From Bog-756 sp963725275 (GTDB lineage Bacteria > Actinomycetota > Acidimicrobiia > Acidimicrobiales > RAAP-2), in assembly GCA_963725275.1 (NCBI GenBank), contig CAVRXS010000001.1, positions 124,001 to 188,000 on the forward strand: a stretch of DNA of 64,000 nucleotides, written 5' to 3'. Below the pieces are notes generated by a model, which worked only from the letters and a program-made list of their open reading frames with translations, searched no databases and had not been told where the DNA came from. The translations under genes and the position numbers were made by a program. Positions 51,040 through 59,496 of the stretch are shown here, one piece after another. The number at the start of each line of letters is the position of its first letter. The first letter of the stretch is position 1.

Positions 51040-51881
51040 GTCCCGACGGTCATCCACGATCGGGTCGGGCCGGTCGTGGTGAGCGGATCCTGCCCGGCGC
51101 ACCCGGTCCCGAGGTGGTGGGCGCCGTCGTTGTACCCGAGCAGCCGCCAGCCCCCGGCGTCGACCTCCCATGTAGTGAGCGAGGCGTGTTGGGTGCGCAG
51201 CTGCATGCGTGCACCCTCGAGGCCCCCGGCGACCGGCAGCTTGGCCAGTAGCGAGGATTCGATCACGCCGGCGTGGCAGGCCACCACCACCAGCTCGCCG
51301 ACGTGGCGGGCCGCGAGGACGTCGAGGGCACCGCACACCCGGTTCACGAACCCGGTCCAGCTCTCGCCCCCCGGAGCGATGGGACGCCCCGGGTCGGTGT
51401 CCCAGTCCGGGACGCCGAAGCGGGCCGTGTACGCCGACCAGTCGAGGCCGTCGGCCTCCCCCGGGTGCAGCTCGCAGAGCGCGCACTCCTGGATCGGGAC
51501 CGGGTGCGCCGCCCGGCCCACACCGGGGCCGGAATCCGCCACCAGCGCCGGGGCAAGGAGGACGGCGGTTTCGATTGCACGGGGCAGGATGCTCGCGTAG
51601 AGCGCGTCGGCCCCGGCCAGCTCCCCGGTCGCCGCGAGCCGGTCGCGCAGGACGGCCACCTGGGCGCGACCCAGATCGGTGAGGCCCCCGCACCCGATCG
51701 GCCCACCGCAGACCCCGGACACGTTGCACACCGCCTCGCCGTGGCGGACGAGCACGATCCTGGTGGCCGGGTGGTCCGCCGGAGCGATGGTCCGTATCCC
51801 CGGCGGAGGCGATTCGGGCGAGGGACCGTCGGGGGCCCCGCTCCCGGCCCCGGCGAGGACGTCGAACCCGCCGTCGCTCAT
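51027..51881 (-). CDS. Histidine phosphatase family protein
   Basis: 284 residues of the phosphoglycerate-mutase-like superfamily. The catalytic RHG occurs in RIVLVRHGEAVCNVSG near residue 46, with CGGLTDLGRAQVAVLRDRL, LYASILPRAIETAVLL, and the second His in VVVACHAGVIESSL. An N-terminal stretch of about 35 residues is Pro/Gly-rich. Its start overlaps the VWA gene stop (ATGA), so it is in the proBA-MoxR operon. Substrate unknown. Confidence 0.85.
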   Translation of the reverse strand: MSDGGFDVLAGAGSGAPDGPSPESPPPGIRTIAPADHPATRIVLVRHGEAVCNVSGVCGGPIGCGGLTDLGRAQVAVLRDRLAATGELAGADALYASILPRAIETAVLLAPALVADSGPGVGRAAHPVPIQECALCELHPGEADGLDWSAYTARFGVPDWDTDPGRPIAPGGESWTGFVNRVCGALDVLAARHVGELVVVACHAGVIESSLLAKLPVAGGLEGARMQLRTQHASLTTWEVDAGGWRLLGYNDGAHHLGTGCAGQDPLTTTGPTRSWMTVGTQQA

Positions 51882-53371
51882 GCCAGCTCTCCCACGAAGC
51901 GCTCGAGCTGGCGCAGGGTCCGGCACTCGACCACCTCGTCGCAGTAGGTGGCGTACTCCCCTACGATCGAGTCGCCCGAGTTCCAGTACGCCCGGGGCTC
52001 GGGGTTGAGCCAGTAGACGTGGCGGGCCCGCGCGCGCAGCTCTTTGACCACCCACGACCCGGTGGCGTGGTAGTTGTTTCGGGCGTCCCCGAGCAGCAGC
52101 ACACTCGTGCGCGGGGTGATCTCCTCGCCCCACCGCTCCCAGAAGACGGTCAGCGCGTGCCCGTAGTCGGAGTGCCCGTCGACCCACACCACGTCCGCTT
52201 CGGTGTTGATCCGGTGGACCGCCTCCGTCGGGTCGTCGACCCCTTCGAAGAAGCTGGTCACCTCGTCGATGCCGTCGATGAACACGAAGCTGCGCACCTT
52301 GGAGAACTGCGCGCTGATGGCGTGCACCAGGTGGAGCGTGAACCGGGCGAAGGAAGCCACCGATCCCGAGATGTCGGCGATGACCACGATCTCGGGCTTC
52401 GAGGGACGCGGGTAGCGGAACTTGGGGTCGACCGGCACTCCCCCGGTTGACAGCGAGTGACGGACCGTGGAGCGGAAGTCAAGCGGGCCCTTCCGGCCGT
52501 GCCGCCGCTTGCGTGCGAGGCGGACCGCCAGCTTGCGCGACAGGGGCTGGAGGGACTTGCGCAATGCCACCAGCTCTTCGCGGGTCGCGTGCATCACGTC
52601 GATGTCCTCGGGCAGCGGCTTGCGGATCGACTTGGCCAGGGCTTCGCTGCCACGGTCGGCCACCAGCCGCCGCCGGATCTCGTTCTCGATCTCCTTGCGG
52701 AGCTGGTCGATCCGGGACTGGTACTCGTCGCGCAGCAGCCGTTCCTCGAGCGGGGTGAGGGTCACGTCGGGCGCGCTCGGGTCGTGGGCGTCGTCCTGGT
52801 TGAGTGCGGCCGTAGTCTGTCGGGCCTGCTCGATGAGCCGGTCCAGGACCTGATCCAGGTCCAGGTTCCGCAAGGTCCGGTAGAGGTAGTACGTGCCCCC
52901 GACCGGCCGTCCGGCTTCCATCCCCGCGTAGCGCGACACCGCCTGGCGGGCGACGGCCGAGACCATCGAGCTGTTGGCACTGAGCAGCGCACGGTAGAGG
53001 AGGTCGGCGAGCTCGCCGGGGGTCATCCCCTCACCGCCACCCCCACCGCTCCCCTGCCCTGCTCGGTCGCCCTGGCCGGGCAGGCCGGTGTCGTCGCCGT
53101 CCGAAGCAAGGTCCCCGGGCCCGCCCTCGGCGTCCGGGTCGATGCTGTAGTCCGGGCCACGGAGGGAGAAGTAGATCTCGAAGGCAGTCTCGTAGGCCGG
53201 CCAGTGGGTCGACGACTTCACCAGGCTGGCCCCGAGGGTGTACTTGATCGCCTCGCGGTCCTCCAGGGGCACGTGCCGGAGGGCCTCCGCCGCATCGAGG
53301 TGCTCGGTCAGGGACACCGGGATGCCCGCGGCACGCAACTCGGCCACGAAGCCGGTGAGGACGTCCAGCAC
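51878..53371 (-). CDS. VWA-domain (CoxE-like) protein
   Basis: 497 residues. The N-terminal part (VLTGFVAELRAAGIPVSLTEHLDAAEAL) is typical of CoxE-like proteins, a charged helical middle (residues 200-300) follows, and then a von Willebrand A domain at about 325-480 with the MIDAS DISGS at 333-337. The GTG at 53371 lies close to the MoxR-type ATPase stop. AAA+ MoxR ATPases and VWA proteins often act as chaperone pairs that insert metals or remodel proteins. Nothing here shows the client. Confidence 0.85.
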   Translation of the reverse strand: MLDVLTGFVAELRAAGIPVSLTEHLDAAEALRHVPLEDREAIKYTLGASLVKSSTHWPAYETAFEIYFSLRGPDYSIDPDAEGGPGDLASDGDDTGLPGQGDRAGQGSGGGGGEGMTPGELADLLYRALLSANSSMVSAVARQAVSRYAGMEAGRPVGGTYYLYRTLRNLDLDQVLDRLIEQARQTTAALNQDDAHDPSAPDVTLTPLEERLLRDEYQSRIDQLRKEIENEIRRRLVADRGSEALAKSIRKPLPEDIDVMHATREELVALRKSLQPLSRKLAVRLARKRRHGRKGPLDFRSTVRHSLSTGGVPVDPKFRYPRPSKPEIVVIADISGSVASFARFTLHLVHAISAQFSKVRSFVFIDGIDEVTSFFEGVDDPTEAVHRINTEADVVWVDGHSDYGHALTVFWERWGEEITPRTSVLLLGDARNNYHATGSWVVKELRARARHVYWLNPEPRAYWNSGDSIVGEYATYCDEVVECRTLRQLERFVGELA

Positions 53372-53387
53372 GGTCGCGGCGCAGGCC

Positions 53388-54329
53388 TCAGCCGACGGGG
53401 TCGACCGAAGCCAGCTCCTTGGCCGCCCGGTCGATATCGGAGCGGTACTTGAGCAGGATGTGCAGGGTGTCTCGGGCCTGTTCGGCGTCGATGGACTCGA
53501 CCCCGAGCACGACCAGGGTGCGCGCCCAGTCGAGGGTCTCCGACACCGAGGGCGCCTTTTTGAGATCGAGGGTCCGGATCGAGCGGACGATCCGCGCCAC
53601 CTGGTCGGCGAGCGCCTCGTTGATGCCCGGGACACGGGTCTCGATGATCGCCCGCTCGCGCTCGAGGTCCGGGTAGTCGATGTGCAGATAGAGGCAACGC
53701 CGTTTGAGCGCCTCGGAGAGCTCCCGGGTGTTGTTGGAGGTGAGGAAGACCAATGGGATCTGGCTGGCCCGGACCGTGCCCAGCTCCGGGATGGACACCT
53801 GGTACTCGGAGAGGATCTCCAGCAGCAGGGCCTCGGTCTCGAGTTCCACCCGGTCCACCTCGTCGATGAGCAGCACCACCGGCTCGGGCGACTTGATGGC
53901 CTCGAGCAGGGGCCGGGTGAGCAGGAACTCCTCGGAGAAGATGTCCTCCTCGAGCTGCTCCCAGGAGGTCCCCGCGTCGGCCTGGATCCGGAGGAGCTGC
54001 TTCTTGTAGTTCCACTCGTAGAGCGCCTTGGACTCGTCGAGTCCCTCGTAGCACTGGAGGCGGATGAGGCGGCTCCCGGTGAGCAGTGCCACCGACTTGG
54101 CGAGCTCGGTCTTGCCGGTCCCCGCCGGACCTTCGACCAGGACCGGCTTGGCCAGGCGGTCGGCCAGGAAGACCACGCCGGAGATCCCGTCGTCGGCCAG
54201 GTAGCCGACGCCGGCCAGCCCGGCCCGCACCGCATCGATCGTGTCGAAGCGCGGCGGGCCGGGCTCGGGGAACCCGGAGACGATCTCCCCGGTCGGCCGC
54301 ACGCCGCCGGCGGTGCCGTCGTGGGTCAT
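53388..54329 (-). CDS. MoxR-type AAA+ ATPase
   Basis: 313 residues. Walker A GPAGTGKT at 67-74, Walker B VVLLIDEVDR at 151-160, sensor-1 TSNNTRELSEALKRRC, and RVPGINEALADQVARIV in the lid. The partner is the VWA gene 17 bases downstream. Its ATG overlaps the proA stop (ATGA). Probable ATP-driven chaperone. Confidence 0.9.
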   Translation of the reverse strand: MTHDGTAGGVRPTGEIVSGFPEPGPPRFDTIDAVRAGLAGVGYLADDGISGVVFLADRLAKPVLVEGPAGTGKTELAKSVALLTGSRLIRLQCYEGLDESKALYEWNYKKQLLRIQADAGTSWEQLEEDIFSEEFLLTRPLLEAIKSPEPVVLLIDEVDRVELETEALLLEILSEYQVSIPELGTVRASQIPLVFLTSNNTRELSEALKRRCLYLHIDYPDLERERAIIETRVPGINEALADQVARIVRSIRTLDLKKAPSVSETLDWARTLVVLGVESIDAEQARDTLHILLKYRSDIDRAAKELASVDPVG

Positions 54330-55582
54330 GACCGCACCTGCCCGGATCCCGAGACGATGTACTTGACCGAGGTGAGCTCGCGCAGTCCCATCGGCCCGCG
54401 TGCGTGCAGCTTCTGTGTGGAGATGCCGATCTCCGCGCCGAGCCCGAGCTCCTCGCCGTCGATGAAGCGGGTCGAGGCGTTGACCACCACCGCTGCGGCA
54501 TCGACCTCGGTGGTGAACCGGGTCGCCGTGGCGAGGTCACCGGTCACGATCGCCTCGGTATGCCCCGAGCCGAACCGCGCGATGTGCTCGATCGCGCCGT
54601 CCAGGTCGTCGACCACCGCCACGGTCAGGGTCAGCCCCAGGAATTCGGTTGCGAAGTCCTCCTCGGTTGCCACCCCGGTTCCGGGCAGCACGCTCCGGGT
54701 TGCCTCGTCCCCGAGGAGGGTCACCCCGGCCAGCGCCAGGGACAGGCGCGGGAGGAACTCGGCCGCTACCGATCGGTGGACGAGGACCGTCTCGGCGGCG
54801 TTGCACACCCCGGGACGATGGGTCTTGGCATTGACCACGATCGCCTCCGCCATCGAGAGGTCGGCCGCCGCGTCGACGTAGACGTGACACACGCCGGCCC
54901 CGTCGAGCACGTAGGGGACGGTGGCGTTCGCACGGATCGACTCGATGAGCGAGGGTCCGCCGCGGGGGATGAGACAGTCGATGATCCCGTCGAGCTGCAT
55001 GAACCCGACCGCCGAGTCGCGACTGGTGTCCTCGACAAGGAGCACCGCGTCGGCCGGCAGCCCCGCCTTGGCGAGACCCTCGCGCACCAGCCCGGCCACG
55101 ACGCTGTTGGATGCGAGCGCCGAGGACGAGCCGCGCAGCAGGACGGCGTTCGCCGACTTGAGGCAGAGCCCGGCGGCATCGCTCGTCACGTTGGGGCGGT
55201 TCTCGTAGATGACCCCGATCACGCCCAGGGGCACCCGGACCCGCTCGACCCGTAGCCCGTTGGGTCGCACCCAACCCTCGACCACCTCGCCCACCGGATC
55301 GGGAAGCGCTGCGACCTTGCGCAGGCCACCGGCCATGCCGGACACTCTGCTGGCGTCGAGGCGCAGGCGGTCGAGCGAAGTGGCGTCCGCGCCCGCACGT
55401 TCGGCCCGGGCGAGGTCGTCGGTGTTGGCCCGGAGGATGTCGGCGGCGCGTTCCTCGAGCAGGTCGGCCGAGCGCAGCAGGGCCTCGTCGCGTGCCCCGG
55501 ACGGTGCGAGGGCAACACGTCGCCCGGCCGCTTTGGCCCGAAAGCCCAGGTCGGTGAGATGGGGATTGGTGCGTGTCGGCAC
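54326..55582 (-). CDS. proA: Gamma-glutamyl phosphate reductase
   Basis: 418 residues. Second proline-synthesis step, reducing glutamyl phosphate to the semialdehyde with NADPH. Motifs: VPLGVIGVIYENRPNVTSDAAGLCLKSANAVLLRG, the catalytic Cys in KTHRPGVCNAAETVLVH, and a C-terminal GPMGLRELTSVKYIV. The start is GTG 55582, since the longer frame shadows proB. It follows proB closely and overlaps the MoxR gene. Confidence 0.95.
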   Translation of the reverse strand: MPTRTNPHLTDLGFRAKAAGRRVALAPSGARDEALLRSADLLEERAADILRANTDDLARAERAGADATSLDRLRLDASRVSGMAGGLRKVAALPDPVGEVVEGWVRPNGLRVERVRVPLGVIGVIYENRPNVTSDAAGLCLKSANAVLLRGSSSALASNSVVAGLVREGLAKAGLPADAVLLVEDTSRDSAVGFMQLDGIIDCLIPRGGPSLIESIRANATVPYVLDGAGVCHVYVDAAADLSMAEAIVVNAKTHRPGVCNAAETVLVHRSVAAEFLPRLSLALAGVTLLGDEATRSVLPGTGVATEEDFATEFLGLTLTVAVVDDLDGAIEHIARFGSGHTEAIVTGDLATATRFTTEVDAAAVVVNASTRFIDGEELGLGAEIGISTQKLHARGPMGLRELTSVKYIVSGSGQVRS

Positions 55583-55631
55583 CGTGTCAGCGTAGTGGCC
55601 CCACCGCGCGCCCGGGTGCCCGGTCGGATGG

Positions 55632-56747
55632 TCAGCCCAGAACGACCAGGTCGTCGCGGTGGACGACCTCGGTGGGCACATCCTCGGGCAGCTCCGCCGA
55701 ACGACGGCCGGCCCAGCCCGCGAGCGCGCCGGCCGCGTGGCGGACGAGGCCCTTCGCGAACACCACCCCGTCGGGGCCGGCGATCTCGACGGCGTCGTCG
55801 GCCCCGAAGTCCCCACTGACCGAGAGCACCCCGGCCGGCAGCAGCGATCGCCCGCGCTCCACGAGGGCGCGGCGCGCCCCCTCGTCGACCACGATGGTGC
55901 CCGACGACCCGATGGCGAAGGCGATCCAGAGCTTGCGGGCCGGGAGCACGACCTCACGTGCCCGGAACCGGGTCCCGACCCCCGGCATCGTCGAGGCCAC
56001 CGCCGTGAGCACTCCCGGCCGGGCTGCGTCGGCGATGACCGCCTCGATCCCGGACCAGGTCGCGATCTTGGCCGCCGCCAGCTTCGACGCCATCCCCCCG
56101 CTGCCGACCTCGCTGCCCGGTCCGCCGGCGATCCGCTCGAGCTCGTGGTCGATCTCGACCACCTCCTCGATGAGCGAGGCCTCGGCTGTGTGGCGGGGGT
56201 CCGCGGTGAGCAGACCGGCGGTATCGGTGAGCAGGAGCAGGAGCCCCGCCCCCACCAGATGGGCCACCAACGCGGCCAGCCGGTCGTTGTCACCGAACCG
56301 GATCTCCTCGTCGGCCACCGCGTCGTTCTCGTTGACCACCGGGACCACCCCGAGTTCGAGCAGCCGGGTCAGGGTCTGGCGAGCGAGGAGGTACTGGCTG
56401 CGGTGGACGAAGTCGAGCGGGGCGAGCAGCACCTGCCCCGCGCTCAGCCCGTGCCGTCCGAGGGCGTCGCTCCAGACCCGCATGAGGAGGTGCTGTCCGA
56501 CCGCGGCCACCGCCTGGAGGGTCGCCAGGTCCGACGGGCGTGGCTGGTTCCCCGACAGGCTGGTCCATCCGGCGGCGATCGCGCCCGAGGTCACCACCAC
56601 CACGCGGTGGCCTGCGGCGCGGGCCTCGGCCACGTCCGCGGCGAGCTTCTCGATCGCCGCGTCGTCGACCTGACCGCCTTCCGTGGTCACCGAGGAGGAC
56701 CCGATCTTGACCACGACGGTAGGTGTGCCCGTCGTCGATGCCTGCAT
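55632..56747 (-). CDS. proB: Glutamate 5-kinase with PUA domain
   Basis: 371 residues. First proline-synthesis step (ATP-dependent phosphorylation of glutamate). Amino-acid-kinase core: VVKIGSSSVTTEGGQ, VTSGAIAAGW, VVPVVNENDAVADEEIRFGDNDRLAALVA, and GSGGMASKLAAAKIA. The C-terminal 95 residues form the PUA domain (RGRSLLPAGV...). Its ATG overlaps the obgE stop (ATGA). Confidence 0.95.
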   Translation of the reverse strand: MQASTTGTPTVVVKIGSSSVTTEGGQVDDAAIEKLAADVAEARAAGHRVVVVTSGAIAAGWTSLSGNQPRPSDLATLQAVAAVGQHLLMRVWSDALGRHGLSAGQVLLAPLDFVHRSQYLLARQTLTRLLELGVVPVVNENDAVADEEIRFGDNDRLAALVAHLVGAGLLLLLTDTAGLLTADPRHTAEASLIEEVVEIDHELERIAGGPGSEVGSGGMASKLAAAKIATWSGIEAVIADAARPGVLTAVASTMPGVGTRFRAREVVLPARKLWIAFAIGSSGTIVVDEGARRALVERGRSLLPAGVLSVSGDFGADDAVEIAGPDGVVFAKGLVRHAAGALAGWAGRRSAELPEDVPTEVVHRDDLVVLG

Positions 56748-58066
56748 CAGCGCCGGCTACGCCGGCTGGCCGGCCGGCCGGTGAACTCCGGCTGGTCCCG
56801 GTACCAGGTGAACGAGAGCCCGCCGATGTGGACGGTGTCGCCGTCGCGTGCCCCGGCCCGGGTCAGGGCACGGTCGACGCCGAGTCGGCGGAGCCGGCCC
56901 TGGACGTAGTCGGCCGCCTCGTCGGTGGTCACGTCGTTGAGCGCGACCGCGCGTTCGGCCACCCTCCCGGTCACCGCGAACTCGCTCTCGCCGACCCGTT
57001 CGACCACGAATCCCTCGGGGACCGGGCGATGGACGACGATGCTCCCCTCGGGCTCCGGCTCAGCGGTCCTGGCCTCCTCCACCAGCAGCGCCAACCTGCC
57101 GACGATGGCGGGGATCCCCTGGCCGGTGACGGCCGAGATGACCAGGTCCGGCGCGAACCGTCCGGCGGGCCCGGTGCCGGCCTCGACGGGGAGGTCCTCG
57201 GAGACCAGGTCGGCCTTGGATCCGACCACGAGGCGGGGCCGGTCGAGCAGGACGGCCCGGTAGCGGCCGAGCTCGTCGAGCACCACCCGGAGTTGCTCGG
57301 ACGGGGCGACCCCGGTCACCGGCTCCAGCTCGACCAGGATCACCAGGACCCGGGCCCGCGTGATGTGGCGGAGGAAACGGTGCCCGAGCCCCTTCCCCTC
57401 GGCTGCCCCCTCGACCAGGCCCGGGATGTCCGCCACGGTGAAGTCCACGCCGTCGTCCACGCGGACCACACCCAGATGGGGTTCGAGGGTGGTGAACGGA
57501 TAGTCGGCGATCTTGGGCTTGGCGGCCGAGAGGCGCGAGATGAGGGTGGACTTGCCCACGTTCGGATAGCCGACCAGCGCCACATCGGCCACGAGGGCGA
57601 GCTCGAGGTCGTACCACTCCTCGTGACCCTTCTCGCCCTGCTCGGCGAAGGTGGGCGCGCGCCGGTTGTTGGCGAGGAAGCTGGCGTTGCCACGACCGCC
57701 GCGGCCGCCTTCGCCGGCCAGCCACCGGTCGCCGGGGTTGAACAGGTCAGCGAGGAGGGTGCCATCCGCGCGGTGTGCACGGGTGCCCACCGGCACCGGC
57801 ACATCGAGATCGGAACCGTTGGCCCCGTGCTTCTTCTTTCCGCCCCCGTGGCCGCCGTCCCCTGCCCTGCGGTGTGGGTGGTCACGGAAGGCCAGCAGGG
57901 AGGACTGGTTGGTGGTCGCCACCAGCCACACGTCGCCGCCCCGCCCACCGTCACCGCCGTCCGGGCCGCCCTTGTCTACATGGGCCTCCCGCCGCATCGC
58001 GACCGCGCCCGCTCCGCCGTCACCGGCCTTCACGTGGAATTGTGCCTCGTCGACGAAGCCGGACAT
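56747..58066 (-). CDS. obgE: GTPase ObgE/CgtA
   Basis: 439 residues. Ribosome-associated, essential GTPase. N-terminal Obg glycine-rich fold (GDGGAGAVAMRREAHVDKGGPDGGDGGRGG), G domain from about 160 with GYPNVGKSTLISRLS, DIPGLVEGAAEGKGLGH and SKADL, and a C-terminal OCT domain from about 350. Follows rpmA via the phosphatase; obgE is the usual neighbour of rplU-rpmA. Confidence 0.95.
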   Translation of the reverse strand: MSGFVDEAQFHVKAGDGGAGAVAMRREAHVDKGGPDGGDGGRGGDVWLVATTNQSSLLAFRDHPHRRAGDGGHGGGKKKHGANGSDLDVPVPVGTRAHRADGTLLADLFNPGDRWLAGEGGRGGRGNASFLANNRRAPTFAEQGEKGHEEWYDLELALVADVALVGYPNVGKSTLISRLSAAKPKIADYPFTTLEPHLGVVRVDDGVDFTVADIPGLVEGAAEGKGLGHRFLRHITRARVLVILVELEPVTGVAPSEQLRVVLDELGRYRAVLLDRPRLVVGSKADLVSEDLPVEAGTGPAGRFAPDLVISAVTGQGIPAIVGRLALLVEEARTAEPEPEGSIVVHRPVPEGFVVERVGESEFAVTGRVAERAVALNDVTTDEAADYVQGRLRRLGVDRALTRAGARDGDTVHIGGLSFTWYRDQPEFTGRPASRRSRR

Positions 58067-58125
58067 GGATCGATCCTACTGACCGGGCCTCGCGGCCCTC
58101 GACGCCGACCGGACTGCTCGGGCAG

Positions 58126-58870
58126 TCAGCCGTCGACGAGAAGGGCGGAGCGGAGCCGATCCATCGCCTCGACCACCCCGAGCGAGGCGGCCAGCTCGTC
58201 GTACGAGCCGTAGTCGGCCCGCAACGAGTCGAGGAATTGCTCCATCGTCTCGGGCGCCGCGTGGAGGATGGCCGGAGCGAACCGGCTCACCTCGTCGACC
58301 GCCTCCGGGTACTCGGCCTTCAGCCGTTCGAGCAGCCGTTCCATCGCGGCGGCGGAGAGCGCATAGTCGGCGACGATCGTCTCGTCGGGCACCCCGAGGA
58401 AGGCGAGCACCAGTGCGGACAGCACCCCGGTACGGTCCTTTCCCGCACTGCAGTGCATGACCGCGGGCAGTGACCCGGCCGTCGCCAGGGCCTCGATGGC
58501 GGCGGTCAGGACCGGCCCGCCCTCGGACACCATTGCCCCGTAGCGCGAGGCGACATAGGAGATCTCCCCCCAGTCGGACAGCTCCTCGGCGCCGGGCAGC
58601 ACGTCGGTGAGGGGGAGGTCCACGTAGCGGACCGGCACCTGGTCGACGGGGAACCGGCCGCGTTGTTCGGCCTCGTCCACGGTGCGCAGGTCGATGACGG
58701 TGGTCAGTCCCAGGTCGACCAGCTGGCTGCGATCGGCGGCGGTCAGCTTGTTGAGGCCGTCTGCCGCGGAACAGCCGGCGCCAGGCCACCGTGCGGCCGT
58801 CGCCGGTCGTGTACCCGCCGAGGTCACGGAAGTTGACACAGCCCTCGAACTCGAGGGTCCGTGCGGGCAT
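58126..58870 (-). pseudogene. Tyrosine phosphatase (Y_phosphatase3 type), split by one extra base
   Basis: The first part reads MPARTLEFEGCVNFRDLGGYTTGDGRTVAWRRLFR from ATG 58870, the family start, and then shifts frame to ADGLNKLTAADRSQLVDLGLTTVIDLRT, with the P-loop HCSAGKDRTG near residue 155. Removing one base near 58764-58767 (CGC-G-GCA) makes it continuous. Its size fits the family. It sits between rpmA and obgE, which is unusual. Probable sequencing error rather than decay. Confidence 0.78.
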
Positions 58871-58886
58871 GGGAGAGGAAGGGGAC

Positions 58887-59141
58887 TCAGGAACCGGGGA
58901 CGACGTCGACCAGCTTGCGACCCTTGCGGTCGGCGAACTGGACGGTGCCGTCTGCCAGCGCGAACAGCGTGTCGTCACTCCCGAGGCCCACGTTGTGGCC
59001 TGGGTGGAACCGGGTGCCCCGCTGGCGGACCAGGATGGCCCCGGCCCGCACCGAGGTGCCGCCGAAGGTCTTCACGCCGAGGCGCTGGGCGTTGGAGTCT
59101 CGACCGTTCCGGGTCGAGCCGCCACCTTTGGTCTTGGACAT
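58887..59141 (-). CDS. rpmA: Large-subunit ribosomal protein L27
   Basis: 84 residues. KTKGGGSTRNGRDSNAQRLGVKTFGG is the standard start and GAILVRQRGTRFHPGHNVGLGSDDTLFAL the core. It is 31 bases downstream of rplU. Confidence 0.96.
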   Translation of the reverse strand: MSKTKGGGSTRNGRDSNAQRLGVKTFGGTSVRAGAILVRQRGTRFHPGHNVGLGSDDTLFALADGTVQFADRKGRKLVDVVPGS

Positions 59142-59172
59142 TGACGCGTGCTCCTTGTCGGGTGCCAGCTGG

Positions 59173-59484
59173 TCAGCTGGTGCTGATCCCGGTGATCTCG
59201 ATGGTCGAGTACCGCTGCCGGTGACCCCACCGTGTGGACTGGTTCGACTTGCTCTTGTAGGTGTAGCCCCGGATCTTCGGGCCGAGCTCCTCGCCCACCA
59301 CCGTCGCGGTCACCGAGCTGCCGGCGAGCTGAGCAGGGGTGGCGAGGACGGTGGGCCCGTCCACGACCAGCACGGGCGAAAAGGTCACCTGGGTACCGGG
59401 GGCCTGCCCGAGCAGCTCCACCCGGAGCTCCTGGCCCTCGGCCACTCGCTCCTGCTTGCCTCCGGTGTCGATCACGGCGTACAT
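59173..59484 (-). CDS. rplU: Large-subunit ribosomal protein L21
   Basis: 103 residues: start YAVIDTGGKQERVAEGQ, then VLATPAQLAGSSVTATVV and the end YKSKSNQSTRWGHRQRYSTIEITGI, all typical L21. It lies 12 bases after rng. Confidence 0.96.
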   Translation of the reverse strand: MYAVIDTGGKQERVAEGQELRVELLGQAPGTQVTFSPVLVVDGPTVLATPAQLAGSSVTATVVGEELGPKIRGYTYKSKSNQSTRWGHRQRYSTIEITGISTS

Positions 59485-59496
59485 AAGTGACGGAGT

